Below, piece after piece: positions 23,541 through 34,547 of a stretch of 64,000 bases of DNA. Every line of letters begins with the position of its first letter. Positions within the stretch are counted from its first letter, which is position 1. The translations under genes were made by a program, and so were the position numbers. The notes beneath the pieces are model-generated. The model was not told where the DNA came from, searched no databases, and was given only the letters and a program-made list of their open reading frames with translations. The stretch lies in assembly GCA_030374805.1 (NCBI GenBank), contig JARGSG010000189.1:1674001-1738000 (forward strand), written 5' to 3'. The stretch comes from Gracilaria gracilis (Eukaryota > Rhodophyta > Florideophyceae > Gracilariales > Gracilariaceae).

Positions 23541-23661
23541 TTTCTTTCGAAACCCCCCTTCCCATCCGAAGCGGTGAGATCTTCAAGCCTCACGTGAACG
23601 TAGCGTGAACAAGACCGAACAAAACACAGAACCTAAGAACCTTGTCCAACTTTGGTAAGAA

Positions 23662-24258
23662 ATGAAAGAATCTTTGAAAACGGCGGAGTGCTCTCACGAC
23701 CAATATAAGAGAATATCTTCCGCTCTGGCCGATGCTAAGAATATGGGCAAGATTACTATGTTCGAACGGGGTGCATACGTTCCGATCAATCATATGGCAT
23801 GTTTCAAGCCCGAAACGAACGCGTTCCTCATGGAATTGAGAAATCGCGATCGACGCTCTCATAAAGAATGGGAATACCTCAACGCCGCAGGGGTGTGGCT
23901 TGATATTGGCATTGTGGCATGGACGTTCCTGTACACGACAGAGGAAGCAAGTGATGCATTCAAGTATCTTAAGTTGGTAGCAACCGCGATGAAGGCGAGC
24001 CTTGAGGTGCTTTCCATGAGAGGACAGTACTTCAAAGATATTACGGAGAAGGGAATGGCATTTGCAAGGCAGTCTGCGTTCCTTGTAGAGCAAACCCATG
24101 ATGCCGTGTATTCCGAATCTCATTGCTCTTTGCGAGAAGCGCTTTCGAACCGTTTGGAAATCGAAGCCGCCAAAGAACTAGCTAAACTCATGCTTTCCCA
24201 GAAAGCCTCAAAAGGAAAAGGACTGCACTCAGCCGAGCCTGGTCCGTCCCGAACGTGA
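23662..24258 (+). CDS. gag-like protein of the DIRS-like element
   Basis: The 198-codon open frame starts MKESLKTAECSHDQYKRISS. It is predicted to be mostly helical, with VWLDIGIVAWTFLYTTEEAS and AMKASLEVLSMRGQYFKDI in the middle and a basic tail ending KGKGLHSAEPGPSRT. It occupies the gag position, directly after the left repeat and before the RT gene. It has no zinc knuckle, which is usual in this group. Its stop overlaps the RT start as TGATG, so translation of the RT could depend on termination-reinitiation. The frame is intact. Confidence 0.6.
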   Translation: MKESLKTAECSHDQYKRISSALADAKNMGKITMFERGAYVPINHMACFKPETNAFLMELRNRDRRSHKEWEYLNAAGVWLDIGIVAWTFLYTTEEASDAFKYLKLVATAMKASLEVLSMRGQYFKDITEKGMAFARQSAFLVEQTHDAVYSESHCSLREALSNRLEIEAAKELAKLMLSQKASKGKGLHSAEPGPSRT

Positions 24259-26245
24259 TGTCCTTCACATCATACAAAGCCAAGGAGGGGCGCGGGATCA
24301 AACCACTTTCGCGGAAGACCTCCGAGAAGTCCGATTCATGGATTCAACTGCTGGGAGCCTGCAAACACGTCGCACGCGCCGTAAAGTATGGTATACTGTA
24401 CCTTCCAACAGTCCCCTTTGTAGACGGTGTCATGTTGCCTGCCATCTCGCAAACTCGCGAAGATCGCGACTATGCTGAGCAAGACCTTTCCAATGGGCTT
24501 GCTGAGCACATTTACGAAGAAGTTACTAAAGAATACGCATATGCTAGGGTCGCCGAAGGGAAGATACTATCTTCTGCTTTCACAGTATGGCGCACGAACT
24601 GCAGTGGGGTTAGGAAATCCCGCTTCGTCGTCAACTTCAGCCGACAGTCCAAGCATTGGAAACGTGGAACCATTAAGATGGAAACCCTTCCCTCCTTTGC
24701 GCTTGATTTGCAGCAGTATGATCATTTGTTGTCGTTCGACATAAAGGGTGGTTACCGTGCCTTCTTTCTGCACCCTGCCGTGCGCGACTTCTTCATATTT
24801 TACTATATCGGACGATATTTCCGTTGCGTAGCACTCCCGTTTGGTTGGGGGCGGTCCGCCATGTGGTTCACAAAGTTGTTGAAACCTTTGGTGCGTTATA
24901 TACGGGAACAGCTAGGCTACCGAATGCTGCCGTATATTAACGATTTCCTAATCGGCCCTTCCGCGTTCGGGAGAGTCTCGACTTTTTGGCATTGCACCCG
25001 TGCCGTTAAACGCCTTGATTGGTTGCTCAAACGTTTGGGGATTACCAGACATCCCACTAAAGAGAAGTGGTCCGGGTCGAAACGAATAGATCATTTGGGG
25101 TTCAGGATCGACACCGTAGCAGTAAAGATCCTGGTGGTGCCTCATAAGATGCAACGAGTGCACGAAACTGCCATACAGATTCTGCGCACCTCCTGCCTTC
25201 ATCGTCGCCTCGTTCCCCTCGCGCTCCTGCCTCAGTTTGTTGGAACTTGCATCGCCCTCTCTCTGTCATACCCACTTGCTCGGTTTTACTCGCGATCACT
25301 ATACGACGACATCGCCCAAGCATGCCCTGGCCAACGCCAAAGCAAAACCACACGGGTTCGTCTCTCTCGCAAGTCCCTCCGCGACTACCGACACTGGCGA
25401 TCATTTACGCAAACCCGTGGGCGACCTTTGCATTCTCCGACTCCGAACCTCGCCCTCCACAGCGACGCCGCCGACGTCGGATACGGCGGAACCCTGGGTC
25501 CATGCCTGCTACAGGGCAGTCCCGGTTTGTGGGCCGGCCGTGGCTTGTGGACGTCAAAGAATTGGCAGGAATCAATCACTCTCCGAGAGTTGCAAGCCGT
25601 GCGGTTACTAATGGCCGACCATTTTTCACGCTTCCTTCGCAAAAAATCCACCGAGTACCTGTTTGTCCACGAAGACAACCAAGCGGTAGCCTTCGTACTG
25701 AATGTCATGGTGTCAGCATCCCCTGCAATGATGAGCGAGCTACGGAAACTCCATGCCCTACTTCTCCAACTTGGAGTGCAGATTCAGGCGCAGTGGATTC
25801 CCAGCGCCGTGAAAAAGTTCGCAGACCGCCTATCCCGGACGTGGCTCCCCCACGACGCTCGGGCCACCTCCCACTTGACTCTGCATTAAAGCACGAATAC
25901 GAATTCGACCGCCACGTCTTTTGGGACCGACCACTCGGGGAGCGACTTGCCGCCCGAAGGAAGTACATGTCGGAACACCTGCAATAACGGTGGTCCCCGG
26001 ACGTTTGTCATCTGTGGACGCCGCCGTTTGATTTCCTGAATCTGGTGATAACCAAACGAGAGAAGGACTCCGCCCGCGGAGTAGTCGTCGCACCGTACAG
26101 GCCCAACCAGGGCTGGTATCATTGCCTTCGGCAGCTGGCCAGAAACGTGACCGTACTACACCCACACCAAGTACCACACGGTCTGTTGCACGGGAGTCGC
26201 CACGCCAAGGAGTGGTCCGTAGCAATAGCCTGGATTCATTGCTAG
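24258..26245 (+). pseudogene. Reverse transcriptase-RNase H of the DIRS-like element
   Basis: The frame is open from 24258 to 25889. The RT domain has SRFVVNFSRQSKHWKRG-type early motifs, LLSFDIKGGYRAFFLHP as motif A, VALPFGWGRSAMWF as motif B and MLPYINDFLIGPS as motif C. The catalytic pair in motif C is Asn-Asp instead of Asp-Asp, so the enzyme should be inactive. RNase H follows, with NLALHSDAADVGYGGTLG, RELQAVRLL and VHEDNQAVAFVL. After 25880 a frameshift leads into FWDRPLGERLAARRKYMSEH, an in-frame TAA near 25985, and the conserved tail PPFDFLNLVITKRE ... GVVVAPYRPNQGWYHCL. The tail order matches other DIRS-group polyproteins. Confidence 0.85.
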
Positions 26246-27260
26246 CCGCTGACAAGGCCACGCTCCGAAACTCGGTGCTCCTGCACGCAGACTCGACTCA
26301 GAAAACCCCACATGCACAATCGGCAGCGGATCTGGTATCCAGTTTGGGCTATTCACCGTCATCTTGACAGAACAGGGCGACCCAGCTCAGAAAGTGGTTT
26401 ACGTTCTGTAAGTCACAAGGATTTCCCACAATTGTGGACTCCGACGCCCCAATCGTTTCTTACATCGGCTTCCTCTCTGATGAACAACGAATATCAGCTG
26501 CTTCCCTTCCCCACTACCTTTCGGCGATCGCCAGATATCACGAACACCATGGTAAACCTTCCCCGACACGCACGCAGCTTATCACCGATCTCCGGAAAGC
26601 TTACGCCCGGAAACACGCCACACGGGAGTTCTACAGAGGTGTTAGATTGGGATGTTCAGCCGACCTTTTGCAACGCATCGTCAAACTGGGTTGCGAATCT
26701 TCCGATATGCGGATCACAGCCAGTACCTGTACCGTGGTCGTGGCATATGTGTTTCACCTCCGGTCTGTGACTGTGGCCTCCATTAAAAAAAATGACCTTA
26801 AAGCTCGGCTGGACTGTCTTGAGCTCTTCATTCGAAGACGCAAAGGCGAAGCAAATCGCCGCACACTCATTTTGAAGTACTGGAGGAAGACAACATGGCA
26901 TTCGACTTACTTCCCTCTTATAATCATCCGCAAATGGCTTCGCCGCTCGCCCACAGCGATCCTTTTTGGAAACACATCCCTTTGTCAAGGACTTGATATT
27001 TCACTACGCACAGTATTGTATTCTTTATCCGTTGAAGCTCCAGAAGGTTTTTCCTACAGCTCCCACAGTTTGCGCATCGGCTCACTGAAGAATTGATCCT
27101 ACTTGGTTGCTCTTGCGAATTGATTATGCATCGATTTGCCTGGACCTCGAAAGGTATGATTCAGACCTATATGGATAGTTCACTGAAGCTTTCCAAAGCT
27201 TCGGAATGGTCCTTTGCGCAGCTTGTCCCGAATTCCAAACTACGCCCTCCGCTTGCGTAA
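26230..27260 (+). pseudogene. Tyrosine recombinase of the DIRS-like element
   Basis: A phage-integrase-type tyrosine recombinase for insertion of the circular DNA copy. The N-terminal SAM-like part includes VDSDAPIVSYIGFLSDEQ. The catalytic core has the first Arg in YVFHLRSVTVASI, then HSLRIG (HxxR), HRFAWTSKGMIQTYMD with the His/Trp position and the nucleophilic Tyr. Two breaks are visible: an in-frame TGA at 26365-26367 and a frameshift at about 27080, just after HSLRIG; the shifted frame continues LTEELILLGCSCELIMHRF to a TAA at 27258-27260. Catalytic residues are otherwise all present. The exact start is uncertain. Confidence 0.8.
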
Positions 27261-27286
27261 CCATCCAGGTTCCACTTTCATTGGAC

Positions 27287-27708
27287 CTTCAGTCTCCTTC
27301 ATCATGACTGTTAGAAAAGTACACAGCAATGAAGGCTAACGAACTAGGAATAGCAAGCAGGGACATCCTTCGTCTCACATGCCGAGCGTACCGATAATGA
27401 AATAACGATACATCCGCGCGTCTTGCGACAATTTTGCTGCATCAACAAGCAGACGATATGCGTAGACTTCGTCGCATAAGAAACAAGCTCTGCGTCGCCC
27501 TTCGATCCCTACTTGCCCTGCCTATGTCCGTTTGTTTCCCCCATTCCCTCCCACCCTCTCTTTCACATGTCCGTTTCTTTCCGGTAGCGTGCAGCTGTAC
27601 CGTCGTTCTCAGCCAGAGCCAGAGGCCAAAAATAACACGCACGCTGGACATTCTGTTTGTTTCATGTAAAACGTTCGAGCTAAGCGCTTTATCTTCAGTC
27701 TCCTTCAT
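27287..27708 (+). repeat. DIRS-like element, right terminal repeats B1-A2-B2
   Basis: B1 (CTTCAGTCTCCTTCAT, 27287-27302) directly precedes A2 (27303 to about 27530). B2 is an identical 16-mer at 27693-27708 and ends the element. This split-repeat design is known from PAT and Ngaro elements. Between A2 and B2 lies about 160 bp without a gene. Confidence 0.85.
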
Positions 27709-27967
27709 TCTATAGCTACACGTACGTAGTAGTTATGACGATCATGTAAAATTCTAAATAAAGCGATAGAGATTTCTAAAACGTGAAATACGGAACCCCT
27801 TGAGTTCAATCCTATATTGAACGGGCGCATTGTTCGGTCAGGAAGTGAAGGCAACGAACGTGATTGAGAAGGGTACGTCTACTATACGTTCTCGCGAGCA
27901 TTGTCGACGGTCGTAATCCGCGTTTCGAATTGTTTGTACCCTTTGTATCCAACATGGCGCTTCTGAA

Positions 27968-27977
27968 CCATAAAAGG
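27968..27977 (+). promoter_or_regulatory. TATA-like box of the El-B cargo gene
   Basis: CCATAAAAGG, aligned with CTATAAAAGG in El-2, lies about 50 bp before the ATG at 28023. The first ATG at 27954 overlaps this region and is not conserved, so 28023 is the more likely start. Confidence 0.5.
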
Positions 27978-28022
27978 GGGCGGGTGTCAGCGCGATCGAA
28001 GAGGAACAGCGAGGGGTCAGAA

Positions 28023-31000
28023 ATGGCGCCGTTTACGCGAGGAAGAGGAAAGGCGAAGGTCTCCACGCCTCGTAGGCCGACATTGCCTTCCGAGCGAGGA
28101 ACATCGCGCGCGATGAAGAAGAAGACGAGTACTCTCGCGCCACATAAGGTAAAAGGTGGCGACTCTGTATCTTTGTTCATCAGCCTTGAAAAGGACAAGA
28201 ACAGGGTTGAAGTTGGCACTGCGGAATTACGTGGCGTGGGGCCTGCTGGGGGTACCGGGAAGGCACTCTGCCGTTCGCTGCATGGCCATCTTCTAAGCGC
28301 CACCGCCTTAGAGGGTGAGGATTTGGTGGTTATCTGGAGGACGACTATTTCAAGTCATCTAGACGCGAAGTACCCTTACCGTTTCCAAGGTTCGGAGCAA
28401 CCCCCGAGTAAGCTCGCCGAATTGGTATCGGCTGGGTTGCATGCCTGGTATACGTCGATGATGGCCTCAATTTAGATTCCGCAGAGTACCACTTTGCACT
28501 CCACTCCGCACCCTGGGGCCGGGAAGTCGTCCACCTCTCAGCCTGAGAGTGAAGATGTTGAGGAGGTCAAGGAATCGGCTTAACAGTGTTCTAAAACCGC
28601 CAAACTCCAGTCTCCCCCAACGAGAGGAGGAGGACGAAGAGGTTCTAAAGGGATGAAGAAACCGGTGGGAGCAATTGAGAGGGTTAACATCGTGGATGAC
28701 TCCGATGACGTTGTTGTGGAGGTTATTGGGACTACTAAGGCTTCCCTGGGTCGAACTGAGGGGGATTTGTTCGATGAAGGAGATAAAGTTCCGTCGGATG
28801 AGGTAGACACCACGCTGCCGCTACCGAAGATATACCTCGCCGACTATGTTCAGCAGCGGTTGACGACGGATATCGAGATGATTGAAATCCCGAAGAAGAC
28901 GGTTCGCAGTGTGAACCTGGCGCACAAGGAGGCCACGAAGATAAAGTGCCGCAACTTTGGTTGGCTTCCCTCCGCCGGTTCGATTGCCGTTACACTTGCA
29001 GGCGATTTGGATGCGAGTGACATCGTTGACGGGAGACTTGTGCCGCCTGTAGCACTTATAGACAGATATCACCGATTTCTTGTGTTACAGGACCTGGGTG
29101 AGGAAGGAGGGAAATGGGAGGATATAGTGAAGTCTCTGGATGTTGTGTTATGGACGAGGAAGGATGGTAATCCGATGGTCATGAATGAAGTGCTAGGACT
29201 TGGCAATCTCCTGAACGAGATGAGCCCCAATTTTCTGAAGATGTCTTTCGCAGACAAGCTTCAGAGCACGGTGTCCTTCGTTAGAAACATCATTGACGAA
29301 GGAGGAGTGGATGTGAGGAAGGTGACGCCCAAACAGATAGCGGGCGGGTTGAAAAGAAGTGGGGTTATCGGGGAGTATAGTATGCGTCACTTGAATCGCT
29401 ATTCGGCACTGGCTCTGAAGTTTGTGCAAAGCGAGGGGCTTCTCCAATTTTTTGAGAAGGTGTGTGAGGAGGAAACGCCGTTGACGCTCACACATGTGTC
29501 CAGTGACCTCCTTATGGGACTCGCAGATGGGGAATTCCGTTTCGTCGTCCGTTGCTTGCAATGGCATGTGCGACTGAGAATGTTCTCTGCAGGGAGGACG
29601 GGCCGTTTTGAGGATATAGGGAAGCACTTCTTTCAGTGTGCAATTGGTATGTTTAAGCTTTGCGACATGACTGCCAAGAGGAAGAAGATGACAGTTGAGG
29701 AAGTGATGCAGACGGTTCTCAAGATTGGGGGAAAGGGGGTATCTGTCTTGGAATATCTCGGGAAGCAAACAGCCAAAATGCAGCTCGCGGGAGCAAAGCG
29801 TTTGTGGGACGGGATGGTGTCTAGGAGGGTGAAGACTGCAGGTAACAAGCTGGAGCAACACTTTAAAGTACCGCTGCAAAGTTCAGAGGAGGAGGAGGTT
29901 GTAGAGGAGGTTATTGAAGAGGTTGTAGAGGAGGTTATTGAGGAGGTTGTAGAGGAGGTTATTGAAGAGGTTGTGGAACCGGAGGGGACGGCCAGGGCTC
30001 CATCTGCTGAGGTGGAGAACGATCCCATGGTGGTTGAAAGCCCTGAACCGGAACCACCGGTGTTAAGAGGTAGCACAAGACATAAGGTGGTTCCGGGTCG
30101 CTTGAGAGAAGAGGAGGTTGGACGGGTTGTGGGGAAGAAGGGGAAAACGAGGAAGAGAACTTCTGTGGTGCTTACTGACGACGAGGATGAAGATGATGTG
30201 CAACCTGCTCCGAGGCGAAGAAGGAAGGGTAAGGTGAACACATCTTCTCCGGACATACCTTTGGAGGTTGTTACCCTGTTCAGGAAAATGACGAAGACTG
30301 CATTGAAGAAGTTCTTTAAGAAGCAGAAAATCAATATGATGTCGTCCATTGAAGGCGAGGAGGAGAGTGATAGTAGTGAGAAGGATATTGGATTTGTTGG
30401 GGATGAACCGGGGGGGGAAGGTGAAGGAGAAATGCGTAGCTTTGAGGATAACAATCAGGATGTCCTCCCGAAGGGGATGAAGACAGCTGGGGAGTACACC
30501 GGGGGATCAGATATGTCGTGGATGAATATGGTGGGTGCACTGCCGAGTGAGTGGTCGGAAGGGAAGAATGCTGTGAAACACCAGCACCCGTGGATGGATA
30601 TGCTTCACCTACGAAAGCAGCATAGGGCGGGGTGTTTAACGGTGGAGGATTTGAGGGCGGTGCATCACGCGGTGTACTGGCATGCAGCCCGGAATGTGCA
30701 CAAAGAACTGGGGTCTACGAAGGAACCAGTTCTTGGGGTGAAGCTCGGGTTGAAGGGAAAGCCGAAAGGGGAGGTAGGGGCTCTTTGGATGGCGGCGATG
30801 GAGAGGGATGATCTCGCGCGAGAGTATTTTGCCGTAAAGAGAATGGAGTTGATGGATAGAGGATTCTGTGTGCTGGAGGAATTTGGAAGTGACGAAGGCA
30901 TGTCAGATGAAGCGAGGAAGAGGGGGGGGGGGGTGTTGGATGAAGATGTGACAGAGAGTATGTTGGAGTTCTTTCACAAGGATTTCTTGGAACAGCCGGA

Positions 31001-31872
31001 CCTCAAGTTCGAGGAGAACCGCAAGAATGGAACCCTATCATCAATGCGGGAGATGGGAAGGACGCGGGGAATAGGATGCAGGGAGTTGGGCGATAAAATT
31101 ACCACGAAGAAGGAGATTGTGGATTACATGGAATCCGATGAGAATAATTTGATGATGGTGAGAAAGAAGGCTTTGTTGGATGCTAGGTTTGGGCAGATAG
31201 CAGCCGCTCTTCGTCTGTGTAACAACAGTAAGGCGAAGAAGAGGATGTATGTGCCGGAAACAGGAGGATGTGTGTTGTGTACGGGGGAGGGATGCCCGAG
31301 GCAGGTGTTGCACACCGATTTCCGAGGGTTGACGAATAAGAAGAAGAACAATGGGGAGATTCCAAGATTCTTCATGATGGCCTCCGGGGGGAGCTCTTTT
31401 ATGATATGGGTATGTGAGAGGTCACATAATATGTATGTGACGGATGAAAAGAGTTTGAAGAGGCTGTATCGTACGATGGTTGTGAAGAAGTTCAGGGTTC
31501 CACCGTACTCCATGTTGATTGGAAGGGGAGATGTGTTTCATGCTGGGGCTGGGTAGATGGATGCGCTGGTGAAAGAGAATTGTCTATGGTATCATATGTG
31601 CTTTGTGCCCGAGGGATACAAGCTCCCTGATGCGGTGCACAGGCAGCCTGCTTTCGGCCCAAATTCTTAGATGAGGAATTTGGACTCGGGGCAGACCCGA
31701 ACGACCAGCTGACGAGGAGGAAAGTTCTGTGAGCAACTTTGAAATGGAGGAAGACGAAGTTGGAGAGGAGGATCACGAAGAGGAAGATGACGAGGTACAA
31801 GGCAATAAGGCTGATAACACGGATGGGGACTACAAGGAGGGACTGATGATAATGGATTATGAGGAGGACTAG
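28023..31872 (+). pseudogene. Long protein with 2OG-Fe(II)-oxygenase-like C terminus (El-B)
   Basis: The reading frame of about 1,270 codons starts MAPFTRGRGKAKVSTPRRPT. The N-terminal region is basic, then a large helical region of unknown function, an acidic VEEVIEEV repeat (29895-29975), a basic linker, and the C-terminal domain. That domain reads QVLHTDFRG near 31305-31330, MASGGSSFMIWVCERSH, VPPYSMLIGRGDVFHAGAG and, after the break, YHMCFVPEGYKLPDAVH. An HxD followed by a distal His and a small-residue loop fits a 2OG-Fe(II) dioxygenase double-stranded beta-helix; whether it is TET/JBP-, AlkB- or prolyl-hydroxylase-like cannot be told by eye. In-frame stops are TAG at 28473, TAA at 28580 and TAG at 31554, with a shift near 31650. 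An acidic tail ends at 31872. Confidence 0.6.
29895..29975 (+). repeat. 24-base tandem repeat encoding VEEVIEEV
   Basis: Slightly more than three copies of a 24-base unit (GAGGTTGTAGAGGAGGTTAT...) are present, nearly identical in sequence. It makes an acidic, helix- or coil-forming spacer between the helical region and the basic linker. Confidence 0.9.
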
Positions 31873-32076
31873 ATAAAACATGTAGGGCGTGTATTGTTAT
31901 GTGTGTGAGAGTGAGGCGATTTGACTAGTAATGAGAAATGAACGAATGTTTTGATATAATGTGAGCATAAAAGGATTGTTGATGAAAGAAAATGAGTTAC
32001 AAAGCGTGGAGTAAGGAGATAGAGTATTGTGCGAAGATATTCTTTTTTACAAAATGAGACCAAAGTAGTACTGGTA

Positions 32077-32907
32077 CTAAAAGAGAATTTCTTTTCTAAG
32101 GACATTGACATAGTTGGTGCGAAAAGAGGCAGGATCAGGCAAGCCCGCTCTCTTGGTATCCTCGGAGGAAAGGTAGAAGTAAGCATTTCTGAGTTCGTAC
32201 TCAGAATGAGGCGGGGAAAAAGGTAAGAGTGCTGCCGTAGGCGAGGAGGGATTGTACTGTGGAGGGGGTATTGTAGGAGATACCTGTGTTGGAGGAGACA
32301 ATGCCGAATAGTTCCTTCACTAACGTTGAGACTATGGTATTGTAGCGGGTTGCCACGTCATGCATGGTAATAAAGTCGTAGGAGGAACCAACTAGGTTAA
32401 ATGAAGAGATCCACACGAGCTTTTCGTAGTATGATTTAGAACAGGCTCTTCGTCAACGATATTGCAAGTAGGAACGGCGTTAAAGAAGCGTTGTACTAGT
32501 GCGAAAGCCCATTTTCCGGTGACATTTGTGAGGCCGTTGGGAGTAAGAGGGGTGACGCCATCCTGTGGGGGTGCAGCGAGAGTGGGTACGGCGATGTAAA
32601 GAACTGCTCGTGTGGTGTGATGAAGACCATGTTTTGAAAGAATGGGAAGAATGTGGCCTTTCTGGATTAATACCAAGTCTTTTCTGCGAGATGGAGGGCA
32701 GGAGCAAATTACTGTTTCCAACAAGTTGCTCCTGCCGCAGAAGAAAATGGGACCTTGCGGAATGCTGTGTGCGGCTATGAAATCTTGGAGTGAAAGAATG
32801 GTATCTTGAGGGGTGCCGTGGTCGTAAAGCATAGAGGCAATGCGGCCTCTGCATACAACAACAGCTGGGGTGTGGGAGGAGCGGAGAGAAGAGGAAGGCG
32901 AGGTCAT
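32077..32907 (-). pseudogene. Rossmann/ketopantoate-reductase-like protein, El-B copy
   Basis: Same gene as 13624-14456, antisense to its neighbours. The start is MTSPSSSLRSSHTPAVVV. The glycine motif is damaged here (VCRGRIASM in place of VCGGRMGSM), so nucleotide binding is probably lost. LVLIQKGHILPIL, LYIAVPTLAAPPQDG and TGKWAFA are kept. At about 32425-32440 the frame must move by -1 to read SYYEKLVWISSFNLVG. The open part then continues through VATRYNTIVSTLVKELFGIV to the stop near 32077. The same break occurs in El-2. The family call is tentative. Confidence 0.5.
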
Positions 32908-33422
32908 TATGTCGAATTTGTAGGATGCTGTGAGGATGTATTGTGGTACAGGAGAGGAAGGGAGAGATGCTTAAGTAGAGAACAGCGTTGCCGATGTATA
33001 CATCGATAAATTGGTTTCAGAGGAAAAGATAATTTTTATGACCAAGTAGTTGAAAGGATGAGGTAGGTGGGTATGAAGGGATTAGGACTGAAGAATATGT
33101 TTATGAAAAGAGATGTGTCGAAATGAAGTATAAAAGGGAAGATTTAATGGTAAGGAGTTAAGGAACGGGCGCTGTGGATTGGTTTTGTCGTATGGTACTG
33201 AAAGGAAAAACGAAAATATGGAAATATCTGGGGGAAATGGAGTTTTTGGGGAATGGCGGGAAGTTGAGGTGTAGAAAATTGTGGTACAAATAGGCCTGCA
33301 AGGTAGAGGGGTGTGTGGCCACGAGTGTAACGGCTGTAATCAGGGGTGGGAAGGACGAGGGTCGTGGTAAGTTGCTCAGGCCTGTTCAAGTCGTTTATCG
33401 CCGGACACCGTCTTTTCTCGGG

Positions 33423-34379
33423 ATGTCGAATGGATACGTTGGTGACGAGGAGCTAATGGCTCTGCTGCATAGGACGGAAGTGCCAGAGTCGACTCCGCAG
33501 AAGAAGGGAGGGGGTACTGAGGGGGTTTGTGTGAATCAGAGGGTTTGTAATGGGGATGGAGGAGGCGGTGGAGGTTATGGGGATGGGGATGGAGGAGGAG
33601 GACCGGAGAGAAGGTTTATGGGGGAGATGGAGGAACGGGTGAGGAAGCTTGGGGGGAGTTTGAAGGAGCACTTTGACGACATGCTGTCGGAGACGGTGGC
33701 AGACATGGGAGGGGTGGTGCTGAGTGTGTCGGAGGTTGGGGTGCCAATGGAATTGATTTCCACGATTCGGAAGAGGATGAAGTTGACTGGGGTTGGGGAT
33801 GTGGGACATGTGAATGGGATGTGGGAGTGCGTGGGGAGGGATATGGGGAGGCTGCGAAAGGGGAACATGGGGCTGAAGGGTAGGGTTGTAGTGTTGGAGG
33901 AGCAAGTGCAACAGGTGGAGAAGGCGTGCAAATTGCTGATGGAGTTGAAGGAAATGGTGAGGGGAGGGGGAGTAGGGGTGGGAGAGGGAGCAGGTGTAGG
34001 GTCGCCGGGGACGCCTGGTTCTCGGGGTGGGCGGGAGAGTGTTAGGGAGAGGGGTGGAGAAGAGAAGGGAAGAGAAGGTGTGGGGAGTCGACTGGAGAAG
34101 AGGAGGAAGGGTGGGGTGATGGTGGACGAGGATGGGAAGGTGTTTGTGCCGCCGCAGCTGCCGGGCGGCGTGCCGTTGGTGGGTTTTGGGAGTGCGGCGG
34201 CGGCTGCGAGGACGGCGGAGCGTATATTGGAGGAGAAGGAGGAGAAGAGGCTGGGAGGGGTCGGAAGCCGCTTTGGGGCTAGGAGGGTGTACCAGAATGG
34301 AAAGAGTTGTCCATTGGATTTCTTTAACTTCACGTTTAGGGAAACTGAGACTCAGGATCCGAATGCCGATTTGGAATAA
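33423..34379 (+). CDS. Glycine-rich coiled-coil cargo protein (El-B)
   Basis: An open frame of 318 codons from an ATG chosen because MSNGYVGDEELMALLHRTEV is the first stretch conserved in El-2; the frame is open upstream to 33315. A Gly/Asp-rich linker is followed by helical segments (MEERVRKLGGSLKEHFDDML), then a heptad region (RVVVLEEQVQQVEKACKLLM), a Gly/Arg/Glu-rich linker, and a conserved C-terminal block with VFVPPQLPGG, RRVYQNGKSCPLDFFN and NPNADLE-like end (DPNADLE). I recognise no catalytic domain. It is the last gene before the right terminus in both El-2 and El-B. It is intact here, the best preserved cargo gene in the window. Confidence 0.6.
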   Translation: MSNGYVGDEELMALLHRTEVPESTPQKKGGGTEGVCVNQRVCNGDGGGGGGYGDGDGGGGPERRFMGEMEERVRKLGGSLKEHFDDMLSETVADMGGVVLSVSEVGVPMELISTIRKRMKLTGVGDVGHVNGMWECVGRDMGRLRKGNMGLKGRVVVLEEQVQQVEKACKLLMELKEMVRGGGVGVGEGAGVGSPGTPGSRGGRESVRERGGEEKGREGVGSRLEKRRKGGVMVDEDGKVFVPPQLPGGVPLVGFGSAAAAARTAERILEEKEEKRLGGVGSRFGARRVYQNGKSCPLDFFNFTFRETETQDPNADLE

Positions 34380-34547
34380 ACCAGCGCTGGTGACCCGAGA
34401 GTAAATTCTTTGAGTGATTTTGACGACTGCGACGAATGTGAGGTGACGGGCAGTGGCGCACGAACTGCAAACTAGCACACAATTTCAACAAATGGAGTTC
34501 AACTGTGGCAAGTGGAAATGCGATTTCGAAAAATTTTTTTTTTGCCT

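Larger units (their letters stand above)
23313..27708 (+). mobile_element. DIRS/PAT-like tyrosine-recombinase retroelement
   Basis: The 4,396-bp element is bounded by split direct repeats. A1 (from 23313, CATGACTGTTAG) recurs as A2 from 27303. A 16-bp B1 (27287-27302) abuts A2, and B2 (27693-27708) ends the element. Inside are gag-like, RT-RNase H and tyrosine recombinase genes in that order; I see no methyltransferase gene in it. El-2 keeps the empty site (GCCTTTAT/TTTAAAGCTACACG near 12561), with no target duplication, as expected for tyrosine-recombinase elements. Confidence 0.85.

Noticed and set aside
25247-25987. Arg/Pro-rich open frame overlapping the RNase H region
   Set aside because: Most of it is a shadow of RT-RNase H. 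Only its end, after 25880, is the real polyprotein tail following a frameshift, and I placed it there.
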